Source of the DNA: Turnera subulata | Lineage: Eukaryota; Streptophyta; Magnoliopsida; Malpighiales; Passifloraceae | Assembly (NCBI GenBank): GCA_028386065.3 | Contig: JAKUCV010004486.1 | Coordinates: forward strand, 62,001 to 126,000 | Reading direction: 5' to 3' | Length of the DNA stretch: 64,000 nucleotides | Shown: piece by piece, positions 24,521-38,312 of the stretch | Layout: each line of letters starts with the position of its first letter | Numbering within the stretch: the stretch's first letter is position 1 | Notes under the pieces: model-generated | The model's input: the letters and a program-made list of their open reading frames with translations, nothing else | Databases searched by the model: none | Told to the model about the DNA's origin: nothing | Position numbers and translations under genes: made by a program

Positions 24521-25814
24521 CTACCAATGGCCATTAGCCACATCTTCAGCTCCTTCAATCTCCACCATTCCTCCAATGGCGCCATTAAGCTCACCATTCC
24601 ACTGCTCCATTGGCACACATTCCCCCTTGTGTCTTAGCTTCCAGTCCAGAGCCTGACATCCCCTGGAGCAGTAATTCACTTTTCCACAGACAGAACACCG
24701 ACGGAACTCATGCAGTCTTGTCTCGGGCCGACCGCACCCGCTGTGGGAACACAACCTAAGCCCGTCCCCTAACACCCCACGACCCGACCCGAACCACTCC
24801 GATAAAAACCGGTTCGCCGGGTGCACCTCCCGGGCTGGCACGTTGCACCCGAAATCGCTGAGCAACGGACTCCCCGCCGTGGCTGTGGACCCCATTATCG
24901 CGCACATAGCCGCGTAATAATGGGAGGCCGCCGCAGCGGCGTGAAGGAGCTGTGGTGGATGTGGATGTTTCTGTTCTAGCAGTTGACACGTCAGCATGGA
25001 AGGTGGCGGCGGCGGCGACGACGTCAGCAGCTCCCGCGCGTTGGCCTGGATGAGGAACCGGCGGCCCTCGGCTACGTTTTGGGGGACGCCGTAGCCGTCT
25101 TGTAAGCAATGACCGAGCTCCCTCAACGCGTCGACGTGGCCGAGGACGGCGGCTCTGGCGCACAGGGCGACGCCGGCGCGGAGGTCCTTGTCGCTCTTGG
25201 AGCCGCCGCTGCCGTTGAACTGGATGACGGAGAGGGAGTAGAGGGCCGGCGCGTGGGATTTGATGGCGGCCTTTGCCATTAGCGACGCCCCACTCCCTCG
25301 GTTTTGTAAGCAATAAAATCGGATCTGCATGCGAATCGAGGAAAAAGCAAGCAAGAAAACTTTGTGGTAAGTAAAGAAAAAACAAGAAAAAAGACACCTG
25401 TAAATAATACTACTACTTACCATTCCTAACGTATAGGATGCTTCAGGATTTCCAGCGTCCACGCACAGCTTTAGAAAACGGTGAACAGAAGGTGACCAGT
25501 TCTTGGCTTTTATGGCAAAAGTTTTAGGGCCGGCCTTGGCCAAGACCTGAGGAGTTAGACCCAGACGATTGAATCTTTTGCATCTGAGAGGTAGAATATT
25601 ACAGAATGTCAAAAACCGAAGAGTTAACAGTTTCTGGAGGAAAATATTATAATAACACTCACGTTATCAATAGGTTGATGAAATCTGACGGGGAAGTGGA
25701 GGAGGAAGTGAGACGAATGAGTATGGAGACAACAAGATCGTCTGGTAACTGATCAAACAGATCAGATTTAGTTGTGGGTTTGCGTGAAATTCTTGGTCTT
25801 TTTCTTCTGTCCAT
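24521..25814 (-). CDS. F-box protein with Sel1/TPR-like repeats and MYND zinc finger
   Basis: Three exons on the minus strand (25814-25663, 25583-25421, 25324-24521) close in phase to 372 residues. The order is a basic leader (MDRRKRPRISRK), an F-box from about 19 (FDQLPDDLVVSILIRL), a helical Sel1-like region (AGNPEASYTLGM, LMAKAAIKSHAPALYSLSVI, AVLGHVDALRELGHCLQDGYG), an Ala/Pro-rich linker, and a MYND finger at about 297-341 with the Cys/His spacing CSHSGC...CSVCGKVNYCSRGCQ...H...C. This is the layout of the Arabidopsis At1g67340/At5g50450 type. The F-box should recruit SKP1 while the MYND and repeats bind partners; substrates are unknown. The open frame upstream reaches 26024 without ATG, so 25814 is the start. 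Exon 3 is markedly GC-rich compared with its surroundings. Confidence 0.92.
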
Positions 25815-28800
25815 GTCTGAGTTCTTCAATTTAGAGAAAATGAAAGAAAATAAGACAACAATAGGGTGAGATTTAGAGTTCAAGGTCTGTATAGAAGAGA
25901 GAACAGAGGAGGGATGGGAGGCAGTGTAGCTGTGGACTCTGTCTATTCTCCCATGCGTCTGTTTGTTTGCTGGCTGCGTGGCCTTATATGCGAACAAGGG
26001 ATTTGATGATGGGAGGGAGGGCACCAGAGAACATGATTTTGGGTGGGGCCCATGTTCCGTAAAAGAAAATAAGAAAAAATAATTTAATTGGTTTTTTTTT
26101 TTTATAATAGGAAATTTCCTTTTTTTGGACTGGGCCTTTGCTGCTTGCTGTTGATACGTGATCGACAGAGGTATATATGTTCATAAAGTCATGATGATAG
26201 TGGTCAAACTGGCCCATTGTAGGCCAGGTGTGTAACTAAGAAATAAAAAAAATTCAAATAAAAAATTGGGAATGGAAATAAGAATAAGTCAGTTTTTTTT
26301 TTTTTTTTCTGAACGGCAAGAATAAGTCAGTTGAACTGGCGATTGTTATGAGTGCTATATGGGACCGCCATTCATGGTGCATGGTTAAAAACTCAAATAA
26401 TTGTGTTATAGCATGGATTCCAATATAAATTTAACTTGTTATTATTTTTTTTGTTGTAATGATTGCATATATGTGTTTATGGTTAGATTGTTAAAACTAA
26501 CAGAATAAAGTTATGGAAAATTTAAAAACAGTGATGCTTTTGTGCTTATCATTATCATTTATGCTCAAACTTTGTTTTGTTTATTTTTTTTTGTTTTTAA
26601 TATAAATCATGCCTTCTCCTTGTTGCAATCCTGCCTTTTACATTAGGAAAAAATATAAAAAGAATAAGTTCAAATTTTAAAGAAATACTAAACAAATCAA
26701 ACTAACTACTACTATTAGCAGCTTAAATACTTATTCTATTTGGGTAAATTTTAATTTTCTTCCAATATCATATGATTAATTTTAATTTTAAAGAGAGCCA
26801 AATGCAAACTTGCCAGATAATTAAATCTAATGGAATGGATGAATGAACATGACAGTATTGCTGTCACGAGTAGTTGGTTTGTTGCGCGTAAGAGCATATC
26901 AATTTTCTATATTTTGGCTAAGGAAGCTTAATACTTGTTTACCAAATTGGGGATACTCTTGCATCAATCCCAACTACCGCAATTTGTCCTCATTAACGTG
27001 TATCGGTAGCCTAATCTTTATGGATTCTCTATATCTGGAGAAAATGCCCTGGCATTCAATTTCAGACCTTAATTATTTGGCTTCTATGTTTTATTGACAT
27101 TTGAATACTATATAATTTGCAGGGATTAAGAGATATCCCATGGAATTTGGGATGCGTAACTTAAAAATTTAGTACTACTAATAGCTTGTTTAAGTTACTG
27201 ATGTGAAGCTTAGGGAAGGAGTCGGCCAAATCTATAATGGCAATTAACATATATGTTTACCCAACGTGTTAAATGTGAAGTTTGGTCAACAAAGCCTTCT
27301 GCTTGTAACGGAAACATTCCAGCAAGTGATCGAAAATCTTAGTTTGTACTCTTTGAGTAAAATCTAATTAATAAAAATGTGTAACCTGCTGTAGTTGATG
27401 AGACCAACGGTTGAGCTTCATAATTAAAGTGGGGAAAAAAAAAGTTTCAACATATTATTCGAGTTTGACTCCACAAGGGAAAAAACGAAAGACTTGTTGG
27501 TATGATAACAAACAGGAATTTATCTGTATTCGAATTTTGGACAAAAACTGTATACTCAACTAAAGTGGATAAACAAGAACCATACAATGAATATATATGG
27601 CGGGCCACTGAATATTTAATTTGTGGTAGTTTTATACAACTATACGCATAAGCGCAACTTGGGTGCACAAGTTGTGATCAGCCCTGAGGGTGTAGCAAGT
27701 TTTGCAAATTAAGTTATCTCAGATATTTTGTTTGTGTGTAGGGACATTAAAGAAATGAAAGATATGATCCCCATCCCTGGTTGAACCGGATAACAATGGA
27801 AATGTTACTCTGTTAGTTCTTCCGGATAAGATCTAAAGATGTGGAGTTGGTGAAACACAAATCCTTTTCATTGCCACACCAAAAAGAAATGAATCCTTAA
27901 TTTTGGTTTGGTAGAAAATGAGTGCTGCGTTGCGGCCCTTGACACATGCGATAGCCACCTTTAAAGTTTAAACTAAAGGTTATCGTCTATTGATCTTTTG
28001 TTTAATATTAATTATGGTCCAGATGCTTCCATATTTGTGAAGAAACCGGCTGGCTGGTGAAAAGGGTAGAAAACGATGATGTTAAGCATTCTATTGTGGT
28101 TACTATATATTACTCGAGTTCGTTCTCACTAAAAAACAAGAAATTTGTAAATAATGAGTTCTTGCAAGCAAGCACGAAGTACTTATCATTAATCATGACT
28201 TTAAACCTCATGTGTGGGACGCCATGTTTTTGCTGTTTTTTAAAAAAAAAAAACAAGAGAGAAAAGGACTGAATTCAATATTATTGGAACTCTCGAGTAC
28301 TAAAATAATTTGTGGGTGTTGCAAATTAGATGATGAACTCTTACCTATAGAGATAGGTTTTTTTTTCAACAGTAAGCTGTATTGACTTTGTTACGGCCTG
28401 ATTCTCGTGATTACAGGTCTTAATTTAAATATCCAATAATGATCGATGTTAGGAAATTACGGAGGCGTATATAGTGTTTTTTTTTTTTTTTTACAGAATC
28501 AACTACCTTATAAGAAACCATCAACTTACGTTAGGATTTTATCGTTTTTTAAGGTTGGCCAATTGGCTTTCGAGTCAGTTGCTTGATTTGATGCAGGCTC
28601 GATGTGTTCACAATTGTGAGATATAGTTTAGGTGCAATTACGGACTAATTAAGTTCGAGGGTCAAATCGCAATTACCTATCACCCAAGTTACTTATTTCG
28701 TGTACTCCTAGTGGCTTCTTAGCAGTAATAGCATTCGAATTATTAATTTCATACTAGTAAGGAAAACTGTTAATTAAAAAAGAATAATTTAAATGACAAG

Positions 28801-30630
28801 GTTTCCCAAAAGTTCCCAAAACTGACAAACTGCATGTAGACATCCTGCACACTGATTAGTGATTATGCCACATGGATAATGTCAACCTTTTGGATTATGA
28901 AGAAACAACCTCAACCTTATTCCAAAGGACGCCTTTAGAGACTAATATTTAGTTAGCCTATGTAATTAGCTATGTCTATTTTGCTTTGCCCTTAACGAGT
29001 GATCAAGCTTATAAACTGAGACAGGCAAGTATCCGTCGCTGGGTGAAACACGCGCATATATATTTCATCATCTATATATTTAATTTGTGAAGGAAATATG
29101 AATTAATAATGTAGCACATTTAGCCATACTCACAAGCAACGCATGCATCATCATTTTAATTTTATTTTTCCATTTTGTTAAAAAATTTAGATTCACATAT
29201 TTGGTCGGTTACTAGCTCCGTTAAAAAAAAATTGGCACAAATAGTTGTTATTCTTTCCTCTTTGTTTTCCATTTCTATCCGTGAGGGGAAGTCAATAATG
29301 CAAAAGGGTACACAGAACTTGGCTTGTTGACCTCGCAACTGAAGGGAGGAATTGAAAATGACAGGAATGCAAGAAATGTCGTGATTGATGATGATGAGCA
29401 AACGTACCAATTGTATTTAGTACCTCGTGTACGTTTATATAAAGAAAGAACAAAAGATGGGTACAGAGCCCTCCAAGCACAAATGCGAGCTATCAAAACT
29501 TGACATGTGAATATGGAGATATGTAGCACTCGAGTGACATGATTAAAGCGGCTAGTAGGTTTCACATGCTTTCGAATTAGAGAAGAAACCCATGTGAGAG
29601 CCACACACATATATATAAGTCATCAAAATAAATACTACCAATGCTCACCCTTCAAGGATTGCCTATTTAATCGAAGCACGGCTTGAAGTTGCTGTTTTAC
29701 GCATGAGACCAGAAGGGAGGAGGCATGTTTACATGGCAAAGGAAACCATTCATGGGTTACTTTTTGGCTAGGAATAATATCTTTCCAAGAACAGTCTATA
29801 TGGGACCTCATTCATGGAAGTTTTTTTTCGAAAGCATATACATAATTAATTATATTGATAAACTAAAAACCGACTACGTACAGAACAATTTTAGTGCTTG
29901 CCTCAACGCCACCCGTACCCAACAAACATCTGTATTGGTATCATCCCCAATCAGATCGCTAAAAAATTAATGTAGATCCTTCCTTTTCTTGTTTCTGATC
30001 CTTGTGATCCAAAACGCATGTCTAGGCTTGTCCTTTTGAGGGGCAGATTATAACTTTTGAGAGGCAGAATATAAGAGAATTCCAGAATATGTACCAGGAT
30101 ATGTACCAATTTTAGTGCTGCGCATTTTTACAAACTTAGAAATGTAACCATGCACAAAACCATGAAAAGCCTACAAGTTTTGACATCAGACAACCTGTTT
30201 AACCTGCAAACTTGGAACTTTACATAATGACTGGAAACAAAAGCACCATACAGACTACTTTGCTGCAGCAGTACCAGACTACCAGGGTTGATCGAGCTTG
30301 TGTAAAGAAGCAGTGAGCGATCCAAGTTGCAGCTTATCATTGTACTCAAAACTTAACCTGTACCTGTCATCTTATGGAGAAAAAAATGAGGACTCATTAG
30401 ACTAAATCCTTGAAGTCCACTTCAAGCACCATTTTCAAATTCAAAACAATGGTAAAAATAATACTTGCATATGCATTTGAATATTGAACCATCAAACAAA
30501 TACAAAATCAAGAAACACCTAGACAGATCTATATTGATCAACTGAACTCGGACATTTGGTGGCATCTTAATCTTGAAAACAAACCTGTTGTAACAAGGCA
30601 AGGCAGTGAGATATAAACCAGTAGAAACAC
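25815..30630. other. 4.8-kb gene-free AT-rich interval
   Basis: After the F-box/MYND promoter I find no sustained coding potential, RNA gene or recognisable transposon. Frames of 60-111 codons (for example 26843-27097 + and 29275-29610 -) have no motif. Mononucleotide T runs are frequent. The end near 30120-30630 would hold the 3' UTR of the LOB-fusion gene. Confidence 0.5.
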
Positions 30631-33081
30631 CTAATCAGACCAATCTCTATCTTGTTGCAATGTGGCAATCTGTTCCTTTGTGGTTTTAAGTTCGGCCTCT
30701 AGCAATTTTATCCTTTGCTGTACGGAATGTATCTGAGAGACAGCATTAGACACACCAAAATCACCACCAACCTCCTCGTTCTCTGGGAGACGGTACCGGG
30801 TTTCTGCTTCCACTATGAGGGAAGCAATGCAAGGTCCTCTGATTTGTGGTGGCATGTTCTCCAAAATATGGCGCATTCCGTTTACAGTGAAGAGTTTGAT
30901 GCAATTGTAACATTCCTTGGCCTTACTTGGTGGAAAGTGTGGGGCAAAGATGCATTCTGGGAGGCATCTTTGCCTTTGATGTGTACATATTACACAACGG
31001 CTGGCCTCTCTGGGAGGTTCTGGTGGGAAAGGTAACCCCTGCGTGAATTGGATAGATGCTGTTATTATAGTGGTAGAGATTGCATTACAGTTGGACAGTT
31101 GGACTACAAGACTGATAGCAGATATGTGCTAATAACAACAACTGTAGAAGAAGATAGAACTAGATTTTTTTTGATAGAAAGAAGATAGAACTAGATAGAA
31201 CTCTATCATCAGAAGATTCAAATAGAGATAAGACCTATCTACACAACACAGGATAATACAAGACAAGACTATATTATCTATTGTAATATAACTAGTGTTG
31301 TTGTAAGAATTAATCTTACCTCTAGATTGAATTGGTTTAGACCACGTTGAAGCCTTTGACGTTCCCTGTTGGCTGTAGCATCAAACAGATTCAGCTCACC
31401 CAACCGAGATTTATAAATGCTGTATGCCTTGACAAGATATTTGCTTGGTATATCAAAGAACGCAACAGGATGGAACACAGCAGCCATTCGTAAGTAGAAC
31501 AGGCACAGACCAATTTTGAAATTTCTGAAAATCAAAAGTCAAGAATCACTTGTTTGATAGAGAATGTACAATAGTAAAAAAAAGGTATCAGCTAATGTAT
31601 GACTTGCATACATATCTCCTTCTCTCGCAAAGTCTTTCGGACGTAAAGCTTCTAAAAGGTTTAGAGCATCAGAGTAATAAATCTTCGCCTGTAGGTAATC
31701 TCCTGCAAAAAGTGATGTTAGTAAGACTTAGAATAAGAGATTGTGCAGTATTATAACTGTCTTGAATTCACAATGTGAAAGCACGTGCTTGGACATATTA
31801 ATGAAACAGAAGTTCAAATACAGCCATTAAGTCTAGTTTTTGTTAGATAAACGAACAAAGGTGGCCTGCCTAGCTTTTAACCTGCAGGTAATTGACCTCA
31901 ACAGAATCACCTCAATAGTCTGTCTACTAGTAAGTACTCGAAAACAATTTCCAATAAAATAAAATATTCTTTAGTATACCTCTCATTAATATAGCTTCTG
32001 CCATGGCAGATTTGGTGTGAATTTTCACCACTGATTTGATTCTTTCATCTCCCACATATACCCATGCATTCTTTAGGTTTTGCAGTACCGTTTCGAGCTT
32101 CATCAAGTCCTGCTCTCCAAGCACACCACCTTGAAGCTCTACGTCTAAAAGTAAAGGAACGTTGCAATATCACAAAACAGATCCTTTTACAGTGAGAACT
32201 CGATGAACACTAATATCACAGATTGGCAGGAGTTGAATATCTAGGAAAGAAAAGATGATAGGACCATGACAGGACCAATGACCATAAGATTGAGAAGTTA
32301 CCATATCTGGAGTTACTTGCCGCGCTAATACTCTCGTCATCCCAGTAATCGGCTTCATTCGGTAGACGAGCAAAGATAAAATTCTGCGGTGTCGGGATTT
32401 GATAAAGCATCAAAAGTGCTTCTTTACAGAGGGTAGTGGCATTCACAATGCCGATATTGGTAATACTGTAAAAGATTAGCTTTGAAAGAGTTAGATGGGC
32501 TAAAGCAAGAAATAAAAAAGAATATTGAAGCAATTTAAAGTTAGAATTGCAAAGCGCAAGACATACTCCTCTCAACAATTTTTCAATTTAAATTGGATAG
32601 AAGATACTATTGCCACAAATAGAATCCTACTGCAACATTTTTTTGATATAAAATCCTACTGCAACATAAAGCCACATTAAGTCATCCAGCATGAAGACAA
32701 CCCACCAGAGAACTCGTTTTCACAACCAACAGAGGAAATGGTTAAAAAGAAGTTTCTTTTGTGCATTGGAACATATATTAGAGCCACCTCATAACAGAAT
32801 GGCAAGTCTAGATAAAGTTCGTCTTTGAAATAATACTTCCATTGGACAGAAAACACAGCTTTCACCAACAAGCAACAGATAGAAAAGATTCAATATTAAA
32901 GAAAGAGAAACCCAAATAGAACAAAAAAGGAAGAAGATAGATATATAATTTTGTAAACGCAGATAGAAAACAATAATCCACATTAAAGAAAGAGAAACCC
33001 AAATAGAAAAGATTCAACAAGGTTGAGAAACCTTAACCTGTTAAAGATTGCATTAAGCCCACTCGAGGAAGAAGACGCCAT
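30631..33081 (-). CDS. Fusion protein: TPR-like N-terminus plus C-terminal LOB zinc finger
   Basis: Six exons on the minus strand (33081-33038, 32465-32302, 32144-31980, 31702-31612, 31524-31320, 31038-30631) have GT-AG borders and phases that all close, giving 358 residues. Exons 1-5 (about 223 residues) encode a helical region with a TPR-like pair (AEAILMRGDYLQAKIYYSDA, then INFKIGLCLFYLRMAAVF); I do not recognise a named family. Exon 6 encodes a LOB-type zinc finger, C238-X2-C241-X6-C248-X3-C252 (CVICTHQRQRCLPEC, then IFAPHFPP), a GAS-like block ending in SLIVEAETRYR, and a C-terminal coiled coil rich in Leu/Glu/Lys (about 326-350). The LOB domain normally starts a plant LBD transcription factor. 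Here it is C-terminal and divergent: the usual DPVYG motif is missing. It could be a gene fusion by exon capture, or two genes I have wrongly joined at the exon 5/6 intron. Confidence 0.7.
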
Positions 33082-33609
33082 TGCTAGAATCAAGCTACTT
33101 AGTAGAAAGAGAGAATAAAGAAAAACAAGAAAAGTAATAAGTGAAAGTAGTGCAAGGTTACTGTTTTAAGCGGGAAAAGTTGTTTGGGTCTTATGGGAGC
33201 AGTTTTTTTTTTTAATCAGATAATCGAAACAGTTACTATGATATATGATTTAACATGCAGGCCGTTACGCGTTGGACGTACGTGGCGTAGCATTTTCACG
33301 CATTGTAATTTCTGTCTCTTTCGTCTTCTCAATTTATTTTTGCGAAATAATACTCTTTAGTAACGGTACTCGGGGAATTTTTTTAGTTTATGTATCACCT
33401 AGATATGGTGAGCTATTTTGTTATGTATTGTTTGTTGCATCTACTGGTAAAAATGGTTGTTCTATTGTTTGTTTCTGATGAGTTCTTACTTTACTGTTTC
33501 TGCACTCTTAATCCTACCAATATAAACAAGGATTCTGAATTGTTGTTCTCGATGTTTGATAACGAGACAGAGATCACTGTTAAGCTTTACATTAAAATGT
33601 TTGATCTGT
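33082..33609. other. Upstream region of the LOB-fusion gene
   Basis: Probable promoter and 5' UTR. Frames at 33272-33623 show no domain. The boundary with transposon sequence lies near 33610. Confidence 0.5.
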
Positions 33610-34167
33610 GTGAGAATGGTTAAATATGCAGTGATGATAAACGGGAGACCAACGAAAATTTTCAGACCGACTAGAGGCTTAAGGCAAGGCGATCAACTAT
33701 CGCGTTATCTATTTATTATTGCCTTGGAAGGATTGCCAAGAAGGATTAATGCAAGCTATGATGATGGCAAGATCAAAGGATTGAAGCTCAACAAATGGTG
33801 CCCGTTCATCACCCATGCCTTATACGCAAATGACACCATCCTCTTCGGTAACGCCATAACTGAGGAAGCGACGAAGTTGTTGGAGGTGGTGGCTCTGTAT
33901 GTTGAGATTCAGGGCAACAGATAAATTTCGGGAAATCAAACATTTATTTTAGCAGCAACATCATGGTAGAGGAGCAAGAGGACATAAGCAATATTTGTGG
34001 TATGAAGATAGCATCTGATGCAGAAACTTATCCTGAAATTCCAACCTGGTGGGGAAAGTCAAAGATGAAAACCCTGAAGGAGAGGATCAGATCAAAATTA
34101 TGCGCCTCGGAAGAGATTTACTTATCCCAGGCAAGCAAGAAAATATTAATCAAGTCACTGACATTTG
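33610..34167 (+). pseudogene. Decayed plant L1 (LINE) reverse transcriptase fragment
   Basis: The plus strand reads INGRPTKIFRPTRGLRQGDQ then LFIIALEGL and ALYANDTILFGN. These are the L1 RT motifs 'NG.P...F.P.RGLRQGDPLSPYLF' and 'FADDTLLF', with damage at QGDQLSR and YANDT, so a catalytic Asp is lost. A frameshift near 33920 moves to a frame with FGKSNIYFSSN and, later, WWGKSKMKTLKERI and ASKKILIKSL, which is the usual order after the RT core. The fragment is cut at 34168 by the end of an LTR-like repeat. Confidence 0.8.
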
Positions 34168-35924
34168 TGAGGACTCGACCCAAAATCACTTGGGCCTCCT
34201 CACTTATTCTTTTTCACCTTCTTCTTCGGGTCAATCTCATATCAATGGAGTCACCATCTAAATTTTATTAAGGATTAAATTTGGGAAATACCTTTGAATG
34301 ACTCCTTTAGGCAACTGATCTTAGCGAACCAAAGACATGGGATTTGAGGGTTCGTCATGGATGGGAAGGTGTTAGGAACCCAACCAAGTTGGGTCGAAAC
34401 TTTGTGCAATTGAGGAATGTTGTATGTCTTGTGAAAGTATGTGTACTGTGTGGAAACAAATCACATGAAAAAAATAAAAAAAATTGGAACAAAAAGGAAA
34501 ATAAAAATATTTGGGCTTGAGTCTCCACCACTAGAGACCACCTACGTACCCCGGCGACCGAGTTCAAAGCCCACGTAGTTCTTGTCATGGCATCACATAG
34601 CACTCACATCATCAACAAAAGCATCATCATTAATACCAAAGCAGTCAATAAAATTCACAATCAAAGAAAGGGATTTGGATACTTATCTCGGTTGTTGGAC
34701 AGAATATATGGGCCGCCTTATACTGGATTTTAGACACTGAAAACGGCCGATTAAGCTTCTAGGTTAAACATCAAAGTTGTAGCTCTCCCTCTTAGCTTTC
34801 CAGAGAGTCCAAGATCACAGCAATCCGACATCATTGAGTGATATGAATTATTTTCTAAGACTACTCGCATTAGGTCCTTCTACTCGGATTCTCCACCCTC
34901 TTGGCTCCTAGATTGCTTTTGATTGCTTCTTCCTATCTCTTCTTGTTAGTTTCTTCCTTGATGCTTTACCACGAAATTTCTCCAGAGTTTCTGCCTATAG
35001 AAATATTTCTAGGCTTGGAGAGGTAGAGTTTCTCCAAGCACTAAAGCTTATGGAGGTGTGTGTGTAATCAGAGGTTGATCCTTTAAAATGTGAGTGGGAG
35101 GTCCTATTTATAGTGTTCTGGAGAGTATAGGGGCGTGGAACTGCTTAATGGCCAAGGTCTCAGCCAAAAATCTGGGCCAAATCCGCGTAGAATCAAATTA
35201 GGGCCAAAAATCGGGCAATCTGGGCACCAAGACCGCCATGGCCAGCGATCATGGACTGGACGGCTGCCAGGCCCAGCAGTCATCCCACCATGGCCGCCTG
35301 GCAACCCCGCATTTCCCCATTCTTTCCATTTTTGCTCCCGGTTTCCCTTAATTCCTCCCTGATTTGATTCCACCGCATAATTAACCCCCCAAACAACCCA
35401 GAATCATCCCTTTTCTTGATTAGCACTCCCTTCAATCATCTCCTAATTGATTGATTACACATAAAGTCCCCATTTCATGCATAAATCATACCAAAAACAC
35501 ATTTATCATTAAAAGATGAAAATCAGAGCTAAAATTAGCCTGCAAGTAAAGTATTTATAGGCTAATTAAACTCTGGAGAGTCCATATTCCATTAACTTGG
35601 GCTCTTAATTTTATTCTTAACCCAAAAATAAATCATCTCATTATAATTGGATAAAAACTAAACAAGAAAGCCCAAATAAATGCAATAGGATATATTTTGG
35701 CCAAATAAACTATAATATATATTATTGTCCTAAGATTAAATCATCTCATTAATCTTAAGACTCTAACACATAAAGGGTCAAATTGCCAAAATGTATGAAT
35801 TCCACTAAAATAAATTCTAAACATATCCTAACCTCAAGATCGAATCATCTCATCAACCCAAAGTCCGAAAATGTTAAAAATCTAATTTAGTGAAATATTC
35901 ATAGGTCAAATTTGAGTGTTCACA
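34168..35924 (-). repeat. LTR-like repeat, copy 1 (1757 bp)
   Basis: The ends are TG...CA on either strand. The minus strand fits an LTR best: it starts tgtgaacactcaaatttgac and has a TATA box (ctataaatag, opposite 35104-35113). The bases just before it on that strand (aatgaggggcatc) resemble a polypurine tract, so this may be a 3' LTR. A second copy lies at 38313-39819, sharing blocks such as gaaccaaaga, gttgggtcgaaac, ccagagtttctgcc and gcttggagaggtagagtttc. Short frames inside (for example near 35104-35373) are not genes. Confidence 0.72.
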
Positions 35925-36104
35925 GATGCCCCTCATTGATGAGTCCTTAGTAAATAAGGACGAAGCAACGTAAGAAAGGAACAACAAAATTTGAGTGATT
36001 GATGTAAGTGGTGTGTTGCCAAGGGTTGGAGCATCACATGCTCCACTTCAGGAATCATCTCATCCTGAAGGTGAGGGTCTGGCCCTCGGTTCATGGGAAT
36101 CATC
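35925..36104 (-). other. Internal remnant next to LTR-like copy 1
   Basis: A short stretch lies between copy 1 and the next LTR start. On the minus strand it ends in the purine-rich string that precedes the LTR. No coding sequence remains. Confidence 0.45.
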
Positions 36105-38312
36105 TGTAACACCCCGAATTTTTGGTTATTAATTTCTATGTAATTTTCAAAATTTTTGAAATTTTATTTTCAATTTTACCCTTGAGGAATTTTCAAATTT
36201 TTTATCAAGAAAATTAATTTATTTTATTAATTTATTTTTTTCTTTCTTTTCTTTCTCTTGAAACCATTATTTAAAGTTGGAATTGTCCTTTGTTTGGGTT
36301 TTGTTGGAGTAAACGTGTCTCGGGGCTTGACGTGGGGTTTATAGTAATTTGAGTCGAAACTACGTAGTTTCGGGGAAAGGAAAAGAAAAGAACAAAAAAA
36401 ACAGGATGTTGACTAAAGGGGCGGGTTGATTCGCTTGGGCGTGTCAAAACCCTAACCCAAAGGCCCAATCCGGATCGATTCGCTTGGGCGTGTCAAAACC
36501 CTAACCCACCTATTCTTTTCTTCTTTCTCTTTTCCTTCCCGTTTAGCCGCAGCCTTATCTCCCCACGATTTCACTTCCATTTTTCTTGCCACAGATCGTG
36601 GGTTCAATGAACGGCTTCTCCTCGATTCTCTTCCTCTCCTAATCTCTTCTCTTTCAGTTTATTTCGTTTTTTCTTTTCTTTTCTTTCCTATCTCTCTCCC
36701 ACTGTACTCATCGTCATCGTCTTCCTCTCTTCTTTACACCATCGTACCACCGGCTTACTGATATTATCCGCCACCATTACTCGAGGAGAAGGTTGGGGAG
36801 TTGGAGGCTTGTCACGAGGACTCGTCGGAGTTGTCATCGCCACCATTTCTTCTCTTCTTTTCCTCATCTTCTTCCTTTGAAGAACCACCACTCCAGGTCA
36901 TGTCGCCTCTGCCACAATTGTGAAGGATGGGCATGCGGTTCTGGTGTAAGGATTGAGGCACGATCTAGCCTCGGTGGGTACAGAACCCGACGAACGATGA
37001 GTTGCCACTGCCGAGATGAGGTCGCCACTGCCATTAGTCAGGTAATCTTGATTCTCCTTTCTCCTTGGTTTATCTTTTCTTTTATCTCTTGATCTCGGGT
37101 TTGGTGTTGATGGGTCTGTCTTTGTGTTGTGGGTGGCAGCTGGACTCGTCGATGGCAGTGGTGCGTGTGTTGTTGTTGTCTGGGTTGGTGTTCGGGTGGG
37201 CAGCCAACAACTATTGTTGCAGGTGGTGGTTATTGGTGGCTCGGGTGCGGGTTGTTTGGTGGCAGATTCTACCAAGTTTGTGCCTACCAGTGTGGGGTAT
37301 GGTTTCCAATAGTGCGGTTGTTGTTCCGGGCAGATTCGGATTTACAGGGTTCGTTTCTCAAGTCTGGTAAGGATTCATCGCCACAACTCGTCTTTGTACT
37401 CAATTTATGCTCCATGGTTGTTGTTTGATTAATTGAATGCCGTTTATGCATACGTTTGAGTCTCATTAGATTGTTGTGGTTGTTGCTGTGAGCTTTCCAA
37501 GTGAGTTTGGTGAATTTTCCGGTGAGGTTGATCAGAATCTGGCGGGTCGAGGTCACTATTCCGGCGAGCATCGGAAACGGGCATTAAACAGTATTTTTTT
37601 AGAATTGTCTCGGTTTTATTTTCTGTATATGTTTCATACGTTATAAGTATATGTACTTTTAAACATCAAATGAGACTTGGTGGAAATCGAGTGTGATGGG
37701 GAGTGAGTGCGCGTGGCTGGAATTCTACTGACACGGATAGAATTTTTAGGCCAGAAGTTTGGCTCGAGAGTTCAATTTAATGTGACTATGATGACGGGCT
37801 GGGTTCAGGCCCAACTAATGTCGTATTAATGGTATATGAAGTGTGTATGGGCTTTAGGCTCAATGACCAGTAATGATTTGGGCTTTAGGTCCATGTATTT
37901 TGGGTTAAGATAACACACCCTAGGTCCTTTTGGCTACAGCTGGATTTAAGCTTAATATGAGATTTGAGAATTTGAGGATTATATTTGGGCTTAGACCCCG
38001 ACCTATCTGTGGGTTCACGATTAATGAACACAAACGAGCTAGAAGGCTTAAGATTTCATCATTAGCATGCTTTCAGTATTTGTCATGAACAAGTATCTTA
38101 TGTGATGTGTATGTCGTAGGATATTGAGGACATAGGGATATCGAGGCGGAACAAAGCTTCGGGTTCCGAGGAAATATTTATGGCTAAGGTGAGGACATAT
38201 AAACCCTTTTATACTTTACTACCTACAACACTCGGAAATAATAATGATGATAACTGATGTGGAATCCTTGTTTGGCGCTGAATGCTGTATGCATGTATAC
38301 TTGTTGTGCTTA
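36105..38312 (+). mobile_element. Truncated Tekay-like Gypsy LTR
   Basis: This begins tgtaacaccccgaatttttg, a typical start for these large Gypsy LTRs. Near its right side is a ggctaaggtgaggacatata motif, matching ggctaaggtgaggatggata in the family LTR at 58827-61740. A pyrimidine-rich then GC-rich block (about 36500-37400) gives long open frames without homology, as in the other LTRs here. The right end is cut by LTR-like copy 2. Confidence 0.6.

Noticed and set aside
30715..31035. 106-codon plus-strand frame opposite the LOB exon
   Set aside because: Shadow of the minus-strand exon; no motif of its own.
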